From contig OZ023209.1 in the NCBI GenBank assembly GCA_963995525.1, positions 12,092,841 to 12,156,840 on the forward strand: a stretch of 64,000 bases of DNA, read 5' to 3'. The stretch's first letter is position 1, and every line of letters starts with the position of its first letter. The position numbers and the translations under genes are program-made. This document shows, one piece after another, positions 24,266-35,800 of the stretch. This DNA comes from Escarpia spicata. Taxonomy: Eukaryota > Annelida > Polychaeta > Sabellida > Siboglinidae. Under the pieces are notes generated by a model. It saw nothing but the letters and a program-made list of their open reading frames with translations. It ran no database searches and was not told where the DNA came from.

Positions 24266-25530
24266 ATTATTATTTTGACATAGGTATTGGCAGACCATGA
24301 CATAATATCACAATTAGATAAGCTTAACATTCTTATGATTGTGAGATAGGTATTGGCAGACCATGACATAATATGACAATTAGATAAGCTTAACATTCTT
24401 ATGATTGTGACATAGGCATTGGCAGACCATGACATAATATGTCAATTAGATAAGCTTAACATTCTTATGACATAGGCATTGGCAGACCAGGACATAATAT
24501 GTCAATTAGATAAGCTTAACATTCTTATGATTATGACATAGGCATTGGCAGACCATGCCATAATATGTCAATTAGATAAGCTTAACATTCTTATGATTGT
24601 GACATAGGCATTGGCAGACCATGACATAATATGTCAATTAGATAAGCTTAACATTCTTATGATTGTGACATAGGCATTGGCAGACTAGGACATAATATGT
24701 CAATTAGATAATCTTAACATTCTTATGATTATGACATAGGCATTGGCAGACCATGACATAATATGTCAATTAGATAAGCTTAACATTCTTATGATTATGA
24801 CATAGGCATTGGCAGACCAGGACATAATATGTCAATTAGATAAGATTAACATTCTTATGATTGTGACATAGGCATTGGCAGACCAGAACATAATATGTCA
24901 ATTAGATAAGATTAACATTCTTATGATTGTGACATAGGCATCGGCAGACCATGGTATAATATGTCAATTAGATCAGATTAACATTCTTATGATTGTGACA
25001 TAGCCATTGGCAGACCAGGACATAATATGTCAATTAGATAAGATTAACATTCTTATGATTGTGACATAGGCATTGGCAGACCAGAACATAATATGTCAAT
25101 TAGATAAGATTAACATTCTTATGATTGTGACATAGGCATCGGCAGACCATGGTATAATATGTCAATTAGATCAGATTAACATTCTTATGATTGTGACATA
25201 GGCATTGGCAGACCAGGACATAATATGTCAATTAGATAAGATTAACATTCTTATGATTGTGACACAGGCATTGGCAGACCAGGACATAATATGTCAATTA
25301 GATAAGATTAACATTCTTATGATTGTGACATAGGCATTGGCAGACCATGGTATAATATGTCAATTAGATAAGATTAACATTCTTATGATTGTGACATAGG
25401 CATTGGCAGACCATGACATAATATGTCAATTAGATAAGATTAACATTCTTATGATTGTGACACAGGCATTGGCAGACCATGGTATAATATGTCAATTAGA
25501 TAAGATTAACATTCTTATGATTGTTTTTGG
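24266..25530 (+). repeat. 66-bp minisatellite, 19 copies
   Basis: The anchor GGCAGACCA recurs at 24289, 24355, 24421, 24481, 24547, 24613, 24679, 24745, 24811, 24877, 24943, 25009, 25075, 25141, 25207, 25273, 25339, 25405 and 25471. Spacing is exactly 66 except for one 60-bp unit (24421-24480). The unit includes ATAATATGTCAATTAGATAA and TTAACATTCTTATGATTGTG. Variants after the anchor (AGGACATA, AGAACATA, ATGGTATA) recur in order from 24811 to 25206, a 198-bp higher-order unit present twice. There are no unique spacers. Confidence 0.97.
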
Positions 25531-26488
25531 TCTTATGTTTGATTATTATATATACGAACAAGAGGCACCATGTGGTATTTCGGGCTGCCTCTATTGTTAA
25601 CATTTTAAAGACCTTTAAAGCATCTAATTTTAGCCAACAGTCTCTAGATTGTTGCACGATATCATAGTTCAATATGACGTTAACCATCTTATTATTAGAA
25701 GCATCTAGTCACAACTTGAACTGATATGCAAGATGTCTAATTATGGCTTGACAGTTGGGAACACAATGAGTCATGTTATTTATCATGAACATGGTCGAAG
25801 CACTAAGTAGTACTGTAGCACTACAGTAGCACAGTAGGAAGTCTTAGTAACATTCAAATGACATTAATATTTATAATATTGATATTCTCGATCTCTTCAG
25901 CCGAGGAAGACATTGCACTGTGCAATATTATATTCCAATATTTATAATAATACAACACATAATTGATGTAAACTTGTCACTGTGCAGTTGTCACCATAAT
26001 TGATCAGTAAACATGAGTCACAGTTGAACAGGAATTTTTAAGTAAAGTCGGCTTCATTTCAGTACAAGAGACAATTCTTTAGAGTATATTACCCATAATA
26101 TGTAGGTGTTGACATTGCCGCAAGATAGCTTAGCCATCTCATAAGGTATTGCATATAAAAGTGAGTTGTCATCATTTATTAGGGTACGTGGGATGATGGA
26201 ATCAGGTATGTCCAGATTTTGGGGGTCGGTCAATTTTCAGTGCAAATAATTCTGTCAATAATGTTTTTACCAGTTTACAAAATACAGGGGCTCAGATTTT
26301 AGTGCACCTAATTGGAGGTGGGTCATAGGCCAGTGCACATGATTTGGGGGTGGGTTGGATTTGGAATCATGTTACGATTGTCCGAGACTTTGATTCATGT
26401 AGCCCATCTCCCCTGATCAATAATAACTGCTCCCTAATGTTCATGACTGATACTTCACTCAATAAACTTGTCTGTCTTCTATCTATAG
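25531..26488 (+). other. TAX1BP1 5' flank or 5' intron
   Basis: Exon 1 of the coding model starts at a spliced-looking acceptor (TCTATCTATAG, ending 26488), so the 5' UTR exon should lie upstream, but none could be identified here. No other feature seen. Confidence 0.4.
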
Positions 26489-26802
26489 GATGGCTGAAAC
26501 AAAGGACCTGATACCGGAAGAAACCTCCCCAACCCCAGAACGTATGACCCAAGAAGAGCGGATGAACCGGTCCGACTATGCTCAGGTTCTCTTCCACAAC
26601 ATAGCAGAGTCGTACCCCCCTGGCGCTGACATAGAATGCCACTACACCATCACCGCCTTGCTCGAGCCACAGTCACGTGACTGGGTGGGGATCTACAGGG
26701 TTGGGTGGAGCTCGGTGCGTGACTACGTCTGTTTTAATTGGTCGCCGATTTTGCCCGGTTATCAGCAAGGAAAGGACACTGAGAACTTTGTCACCTTTCA
26801 AG
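26489..26802 (+). CDS. TAX1BP1: TAX1BP1 exon 1 (start codon, N-terminal SKICH)
   Basis: The ATG is at 26490-26492, one base after the acceptor TATAG. It encodes residues 1-104: an acidic leader, then FHNIAESYPPGADIECHYTI and DWVGIYRVGW, up to NFVTFQ, with a split glycine codon. The donor is GTAGGA. The start is supported by family alignment just upstream of the SKICH domain. Confidence 0.93.
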
Positions 26803-29800
26803 GTAGGATGGTGTGATATTTGCAGAAACTAGTACGCTTTTCCTGTAGCGAAAGGGAAATAAATTATTACTACGTGGTCTGCAACAATATGATGATCCAA
26901 TATTTGCTACAGCTCAAAACATGCAATCGCAACATATGCACTACTCATGATTCTTGCACAAGAATCCCAGGCTAACACCACTGATAGATTGTTTACACAC
27001 ATATACACAAGTCTTGTTCATTTTAGTAATAATAATAATAAACTTCTTTCATAGCACTCAATCCAAACTATTATTCTGGGGTGCTGTACATTGTTGTATA
27101 CATGACAAATTAATTAATAAAACAAAATCGTAAACATTAAAAAATATTAACACGTACACAAATATGCAATTATTCATAGTAAATAAAATCATCTATTGCA
27201 CATATGTACAATCTATTAAGAATAATAATATCAATAGTGATAAATTAATTGTACTAATAAATATATTAAGATGTAAATATGTATAATCAAGATCGCAATG
27301 GTAAACATACTATTACTATAGAATCTTAAAATAGTCTTGAAAAACATGGGTCTTGAGTGCCACTTTGAACTGCCCAACACTGGGAGGGACACTTGATTCC
27401 ATGCTCTTGGAGCTGCACAAGAGAATGCTCGTTTGCCATTTTTAGTTCGGGAAATGGGTTGTTTAAGGACTAACTAACAGAAAAGTTAAGACAGTTCATG
27501 CCTGGCGCCATTTTTGGGTGATATTACACAGTTTTTCAAGGCGGGACATGGTTTTTCAAGTTTCACCACGTACCATGGACATGGGTTTTCATGTTTCGCT
27601 GCATCCCTGTGATGCAATTCTATGGTTCTTCAAAGTTATTTCTAGTCCCGCGGTAGACAGGTCGCTTACAAAGAAATACGACAAATCAACCGCTATTTAA
27701 TTTCACAACGAAATGGTGACGCCACCTAACAACCACACTGTGAAAAATGGAACACTAAATAGTAGTTCCCACTAATGCGCGTCATTACCACCTCACGGAT
27801 AATTCGGAAACTAGGCAGAACGAGTTTAGCATGGCGTCCGGTCAACGTTTTATTTATTGATTTATGTATCAAGGCCACACATTAACTTAGTCCATTTAAT
27901 AGTCCACATCTTTGGACCCTGGCAGGTAGCAAGATGCCGAGAGAGGATGGGGAGTTCTACCAGTTCTGTTACGTGACGTCGAAGGGCCTGGTGCGAGGCG
28001 CCAGCACACCCTTCCAGTTCCGCCAGCCCGGCATGGACGACTACGTGGAGGTAGAGGACATGGAAGATGATATCATGGTCGTGAAGACCCGCACCTCCGC
28101 CCTTGAGGACGACCTAAAAGCCGTGCTCCGCGCCAAGGAGACACTCATTGAGGTAGCTTCGGTTTGTTTTTTCTTGAGCAGTTTATAAAACATTTTAATC
28201 TCTGAAGTTGTCAAAATTCTGGGTTCTTGGCTTATCTTGTTGTAAATAATTTACATTGTAAGACACTAACAGGTGTTTTGTCTGCAACTTGTGGTCTTCA
28301 GCAGTGGAATGGCTTTGCCATGGCTTGTCACATAACCAGGAATATTCAGTAGTGAAACCCAAATTTCTTGTGATGTAAACTGTGTATAATTCTTTTCATT
28401 GTTTTGTTTGCACTGAAAGTAATTTTTAATTTCTTCGATCTTATCAGTATTGAGAGCTTTGCATCTCATGTCTGCAAATGGCAGTTTGGACCACAGTCCT
28501 TGACAGTACATGTGGGTGAACATGTAACATTGTTTTTTAAACATCCAGAATAAACCGTTAACCACAGGGAATTGTGAATAAATAAAAGCGTTCCATATAT
28601 ATGCTTCCTGAGGTCATGGATGAACCAATAAAAATGCTATGCCCGAGATACAAAGCACAAAGAAGGACTAGCGTAAGAAACATACACATGTTGAACTGTG
28701 GTAAGATGTTATTATGAGATATATCATTTTGTGGACGAGGAAGGAATTATAGACAGACACAGACAGACAGACATATATTTTTATTTAAACCATATCACTC
28801 ACTCGACAAATGACTATGTAGAAACACAAGTATAGTAATCACAAATAGTATATAATTATCAGGTCTGTGTCAATGAGACTCTTACTATAGCAAAAACGCT
28901 GCTCTCACAGGAGCCAAGAATAATTAAATAAAAATCCAGGTGTATAGAAATAGTAGCATAAATCAGTAAATAGACTGACTCATATAAGGCTTACAACAGG
29001 ACATACGTAATCATGAATTCAGTGGTTATCCATCTAAAGAGGTATACGGAAAACTTATTCTTATTAGTTGTTCACTGTAACAATTTTGGATGATGGTGTT
29101 TGTTTCACACTGCAGCGCAGCAGAATGTTGGAGAATGAGCGAGACGGACTAGTTGGAAGACTCGTGGAATACGAACAGAAGATGAGTTGTGTGAAGAAGG
29201 AGCGAGACATGCTGGCCAAGATCGTTGAGGTAGGGAGTGATGATTGGTCTCCACTGCACTCAGACACACATACGCAGAAGATGGCAGTCATACCTGACAC
29301 TTGTCGTGATGTAAACATGAGAAGTTACGTGAAACTGATCGGTGGATATTTTATGCAGCGTGGGACAGTTGTAGAAATCATTTGTAACATTATGGGCTGT
29401 CAATTAACGTCTATCTAACATCCAGTATGAACACCAAAACTAGTTAAAACCTATAACTAAACAACGGGAATTTCAAAAACTAAAGGTGTTACTTTTTTCG
29501 AGGAGTTGTCGATGAACTCCTGAAAGTTTTTTCTTAGCTGTATTGAATATTTAAGGTACTTCATCTACACTGATATTATTAACTTAATGTAAATGCGATT
29601 TTATGTTTCTTAGATATTTGCCCATTTTGTAATTAGTTTGATTTGACGGTGTACAAATAAAGTTTATTATTATGATTAATGTGAAGCACTTTGATTTGTG
29701 CTTACTTACTTAAAAAGCATTTTATCGGAGACCAGTGGAGATATATATCGATGTTGGTGGGACAGATGACTAAATAACAAGAGTGCGGGGGGGGGGGTAA

Positions 29801-32800
29801 GTGAGAGAGGGTTGGATTATGCTTGTCATACATTGCTGTTATGAAATGACCCCTCTGTGGTGTCATTCATTGTTGTTTGAGATGACCCCTCTGTGATATC
29901 ATACATTGTTGTTATGAAATGACCCCTGTGTGTTTGTAGGATTGCAAGGGGAAGCTGGACGGTGTGAGGGCGTCCAACAAAGACCTGGAGACCAAACACA
30001 GCACCACGTTGAAGCAACTGGAACTATTCACCTCGGTTTGTGAACATTAAAAAGAAGCACCCTGTTCCTAGTTTTTCATTTATTAATTAATATCTTATTC
30101 TTAAGACTATATTAATTATGTTGAAGGTATACTGCTCGCCAAATTACATTTAGTTAGTCCATAAAAACGGTCGCAATTTGGAAGGTATGACCCTGGAGCA
30201 TGTTCAAATAGTAAACAAAACATCCTGTTTCAAAATAAGCTTTATTGGCAATATGGCCGATTTAACTGCAGTGCTCTTTGATGTTCAACAATGTCCCATT
30301 TTCTCACGTTCAACACAGCAGACTTCCTGTTAAAAATTACTATGCTCGTTAATTCTGGTAGAGGAAGAGACTGGCTCTCTTTATCAAAAGATAATGTTGT
30401 TGACATGTGTGCAGGTTAAATAATAATTATGATAATAATCACTATGTACTGGTAACTGCACACATTTATGAAAAATTAAGTGCAGTAAATAGTAGTTAGA
30501 GTATCAGCCTGTCAGTTGAAAGGACCGGGGGGAAAGTCCACATCCAACCAAGTCAAAACTTGGCTAATTTCATTCACCCCACTTTCCATGTATATTTTGG
30601 AAGACAACCCAAGCCATTGGACTGTTTTGTCTGGTGTATGTGCCTTGTTTAACATAACTTGAAAGGTTATAAAAAAATTGTTTTTAAAGACAAGTAAATA
30701 TAAGATAAATAAATAAGTTAAATAAATAAAACAAATTAGTTAAATCAATGTGTTAAAGCAGTTAAACATGCAAATTAAATAAACAAATACTTTTATTCCA
30801 TAAATATCACCAGGTGGTGCTTTCTTCCACAGGAGCGTGACGCTGTGGCGGAGAAGCTGACGGAGAAAGAGAGTGAGATACGCCTGTTGCAAGATCGCAT
30901 CGTGACCTTGGTGAAGGACAATGACATGCTCGCCGGCGACAAGAAGACTCTCAGCGAACAGAAGGAGCTCTTCGAGGTAGGAGGAAACATTCACATTATT
31001 CTTTGAAATGTAAAGAGCAAAAAAACCAAGTTTCTTGTGAGGTAAGTGGGTTAACTAATTCACATTAATTACATTATTGTACATTTACTATCAGGTTTCA
31101 GCTGTTGTTATTACCTGCATTGTTATTGGTGGTAATTCATCACTATTAGTATATTTCTGTGCCAGTTGTTAATTTGGTATTACTGACGTGTTGGCACAAT
31201 CACCGTTGGTATGTTTTTGTTCTACTTTCATCCCTGAAGAGGCTGGCATTGATACTGTTCCTCGATTTTGTTTCTTGTTCCTTCTTCCACTGGTCCCATT
31301 GCTTTGCCCGTCTCCACCCATCTCCACTCCTTCTTGTCTCTCACTCTCCTCCCAGTTCTGCCAAGTCTCTCGTCACACAGTCCTTCCATCTCAATCACGG
31401 TCTTCCTCTTCTCCAGGTCATCCACTCTCTTCATTAGCCATTCCCCTTACATGTGTTCCACGTGTCCAGCCCAGTTTAATCAACTCTACCCATTTTCTCA
31501 TCCCTTGGATTCTCCTGATTAAACCAAGGTTGTGCGTTACTCAGCTTTTAATATAACAAAATTGTAAACGACACATTAAAATATTAAACAGCCACTACAG
31601 GCAATTATTGTGGAAGCAGTCATCCCTGTCTGCAAATGCCTTTCAAGTTGGACAATTCCGACACTCCAGACTGCAAATTGTGATGGAATACAACTGATTC
31701 ATGGCATTTCATAAAATAAATGTTGTTATTATTATTTAGTGAACTTCCTGGTAATCATTTCCGTATGATTCCTAATAACATCCTCGCTTTAATGACTGTT
31801 GTCGTTTAAACAACAGAGCCACTTCTCTACGTCTGAGACCCGTATGGTGGCCTACCAGCGAGAGAGAGAGGACATGAAGAAGCAGATCGTGACCCTCGAG
31901 GAGATGTGTGCGTCTCAGAGAGAGGACATCATCCGCTTCAAGACGGATGGCGAGAGGTTGAAGGCATCCCTTGACCGACAGAACAGTGCCGGACACTCCC
32001 ACCAGGTGAGTGACCGCATTTTAAGGCCAGACATCGCAGGTAGATATGATTATGTTTTAATTTATACAAATAGTCAGATTATTTTATTCTTGAAAATCCA
32101 TGTTAAGTATACATTATATTGCACAATGATAAGAGTATTTGTTAAAATGTGGTGTTTTTATTTTTACATTTTTTGTATGATATGGACAAAACTGTTTTTG
32201 GTGACAAATATTAGTTTATTTTTCAAACAATTCATGATTTTTAAAAAGTGTGTGACCATCGCGCAGAGTAGAATATGTTGAATGCAACATTCAAAACCCT
32301 ACTTGGATACCACAATTACTCCCAGAGATATCCTTTTTCCAAATGCAGAAATTTGAGAAATATTTTGGTGGAGAAAATGGCCGTCAAAGATTGCATATTG
32401 GATTTGATTTTTTGATATCGAAACACTTGATGACTAAAACTCCTTTAGAGGTATGCAGTTGTGTTAGAAGTGAACTTTATTGATAGTAAATATACAAAGG
32501 TATCGTGTTTTTTGTTTAAAAAAACACCGTTTCACCTGGGTTGTCTGGCCTTAACTGAGAGTGGAATTAACATAGAAAATTATTTCTTTTCTGGAAGACC
32601 ATAAGAGCTGTCATATAACACAATTTTATGCAGATATGCACAGTTGTTTACAGCTGCAAGTTTTCTACAACGGAATTACATTATAATAATAAATAATTAT
32701 TATTATAATTCATTAAATTGAATTAGAAACGTCCTCATACACACACATGGGCCACAGCACTGTTTTTGTGTGCGCCTAGTGGTAAATGATTTCCTTATGT

Positions 32801-35800
32801 AAACATCATCTATTCATAGTCGTTAAAAAAAATTGAAAACTATCATTTAATGGTGCATTTTATGAAACATTTTTGCATTTTGAATAACGGTTCCATTGAG
32901 CTTTGCAAAAAGTTTCAACTTCCTGTATTGTGGCAGGTGAAGATTGATAGTCTGAAAATGTTTTAAAAATATGATTTAAAGGTGTATTTTATAACAAATT
33001 TCACGTTTACTTTTTGCGTAATAATTTCAACTTCCTGTGGCAGGTAAGAATCGACAGTCTGATGGAACAGCTGCGTAATGCAGAGGACAAGTTGGCCGCG
33101 GCGGAGCACTGCAAGCGTCTGGTGAATGACGAGATGACCGCGCTGGACCAGGCACATCAGAAGGCATCCTCGGACCTTGAGGTATGGACCAGAGTTCACA
33201 TGGAGCATGAAAATCCACGAATAGTATAGAATTCCGTTAGTTAAAAATCAAGGCCTTGAAAGCCTGGGATTTTCTAAATAGCATGGACAAACTGGAATTG
33301 TCAGTTTTCAGAAATAAAATGGCAAACACGAAAAAAGAATACTGTAACTTGGTGATAACAGCTGCCTGTGGTTTGTTCCACTGGAGAGTGTAAGCTATGT
33401 TGTGGTAATGAACCTTAAAACTGTATGTTTTGTGTAACTGTCATGCTAAAATGTAAGTTGGTTCTCTTGTGAACTACAGTGTTATTTTTTATTATTTGTT
33501 TCTTATATGTGTAGGCAGTAGGCAACACACCCATTCATCTGATAAATTGTGTACTGTGATTAACAAAAATATATATATGTAGTGGATACATTAACTATAC
33601 TGTTTGATTGAATGTTTGTTTGAATAAAACGTATCTGGTTTGATTTGATTTGCTCCCACGGACTCCCTCTGACTGTTGCCAGGAGTCGCGGTCGCAGGTG
33701 CACAAGTTGAGCCAACAACTGGCTCGGGTCGAGGTGCAACAAACACGAGATAATGATCTCATCTCGGTCGAGGTCGACAAGTGCCAAGTGATGCTGCAGA
33801 ATGAGAGCAAGGTACCAATATTTGTGTATGAATAGTCTTTGTGCATTAATTGCAGCATGGCTGGATTCTTCCCAGAGAAGTCGAGATGATGTTTGATTGA
33901 ATATGTCTGCCTGGGAGTAATGTGTATCGCTTTGAGTGTGACTGGATACCACATAAGAACGTACCTTTTACAAATTTCTGATGGACCAGTTTTGTAATAA
34001 AATTATAATGACAATAGTAAGTTTATTTTAGTTGCAAAGGTATAAGGAAATGTAGTGCAGATAGAAAATGAGAATGTAGCACCACTCAGGTGTTTCCTGA
34101 GGAACCTGCAGAGGCTTACATCTGATTCAGAAGTTCACAACAGTATATTGTATTAAACGAATAAAATAATAATTAAATACACAAAATATAAAAACAATTC
34201 TGAAACATTAATAAATTTACAAAAGAAAGAGGAAGCAAGAAATAAAATATTAAAAATAATAAATAAATGGAATTATTTAAAAATAATTATCCAATAGCTG
34301 TGTGTAATTTGGAGTTTCTGCACATCCACAATTATATAGCTTTAAATAAAATATATAATTCACAACAATAACTAAAATAAATACATAAAATATCAAGAAA
34401 TAATAAAACTTAAAAACATAATTATAAAATGTATCAATTTACAAATTCTAGAAAGAAACAGAATATTAAAAATAATAAATAAATAAAATTATTTTAAAAT
34501 TATTTACCAATAAGCTGTGCACTATTTTATATGAAACAAATAAGAAACGAATACAAACAAGTAAAAACAATTATAAAAACATTACAAAATATGAAACCAT
34601 TTACCAATTCTACAAAGAAAGTTTTTTTAAAATAACATACAATAAATTAATTAAAACCCATTTCCCCGGTAGCGATTGATGTGTAGCGTCGCCTGACTGT
34701 TTTGACATGGCAGGAGAAAGATCGACTCGCCGAGCTGCTCCAGCAGTCCAACGAGCAGATGCGAGAGTTTGTGATTGGCCAACTGCCTGAGAAGGAGGCG
34801 GCCCTTCAGATCCTACAGGACGCTCAGAAGGACCTGAAGAAACAGTTCAGTCGAGTTAAGAGGAAGTCTGTGGACATGCAGAAGAAGCTCGAGAAACTGC
34901 ACCAGGAGAAGGTAAGAGACATGCTCAGGGTGGCACTCAGGGTGATGCTCAGTGTTGGTACTCAGTGGTCTCACAGGGTTCTTGCAAGGTCTGCGCTCAG
35001 GTAAGTGATCAGGGGCAGCACTCCGTATATGTACTCAACGGTGGCACTCATTTATATGCTCAGGGTGGCATTCATATTCTGTTCTCAGGGGTGGCACTCA
35101 GTGTCTGTGCTCAGGATGGCACTCATGATCTGTGTTGAAGGTGGCAGTGAGGCTATATGCTCAGGATCTGTGTCCATGGTGTACACTCAGGGTCAGTGTT
35201 CATCCTCGATGGGTGTCAAGGATTCACTCAGGAGAGATTGTGTAACTATTTACTGTCTCTCATAAGTAACAACATTCAGCCAATATGCTGTCATACTGCA
35301 GTGCAATACAACCTCCATTTTAATGGCTGTCATGTTGACCTTGAGGTGACCCTGACTCCCACACCAGAGATGTTGCCAACACTCGGACAGTTTTATAATG
35401 ATACTAATTGAACAGATAAATCATGCCTGTATATATTTATGTTTTACAAAATATTATAAGACCAGAGAGGAAGCATAATGAATGTGGACTGAGAAGCCAA
35501 CTGAGAATGTGTTGTGACTGTCACTTTCAGAGAGAATGGCGACAGAGGGAGTCGGAACTGATGCAAGAGGTTGGTGATCTCAAAGAGAGGCTGCTCATGG
35601 GACAGGACGAGTACAAGTCACAGTTTGTCGAGTGCGCCCGCATCAAGCGAGAACTCACCAGGATGCAGAAGTCTGGTACATGTTCTTGTGTCATGTGTTT
35701 GTGTGTGTGCATGTTTTCGTACATGCATGTGTGTCTGTGTGTGCATGCGTGGTTGATTTTGTGTGTGTGTGCGTGTGTGTCTTTCACCCATTCCATGTAT

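Noticed and set aside
24266..25530. CRISPR-like array of regularly spaced repeats
   Set aside because: The whole 66-bp unit repeats with no unique spacers, and the context is a eukaryotic gene region; it is a minisatellite.
24184..25600. Open frames encoding 22-aa repeats (minus 24184-24435, plus 25403-25600)
   Set aside because: They arise because 66 is divisible by three; most units contain TAG or TGA in the same frames and there is no sign of selection.
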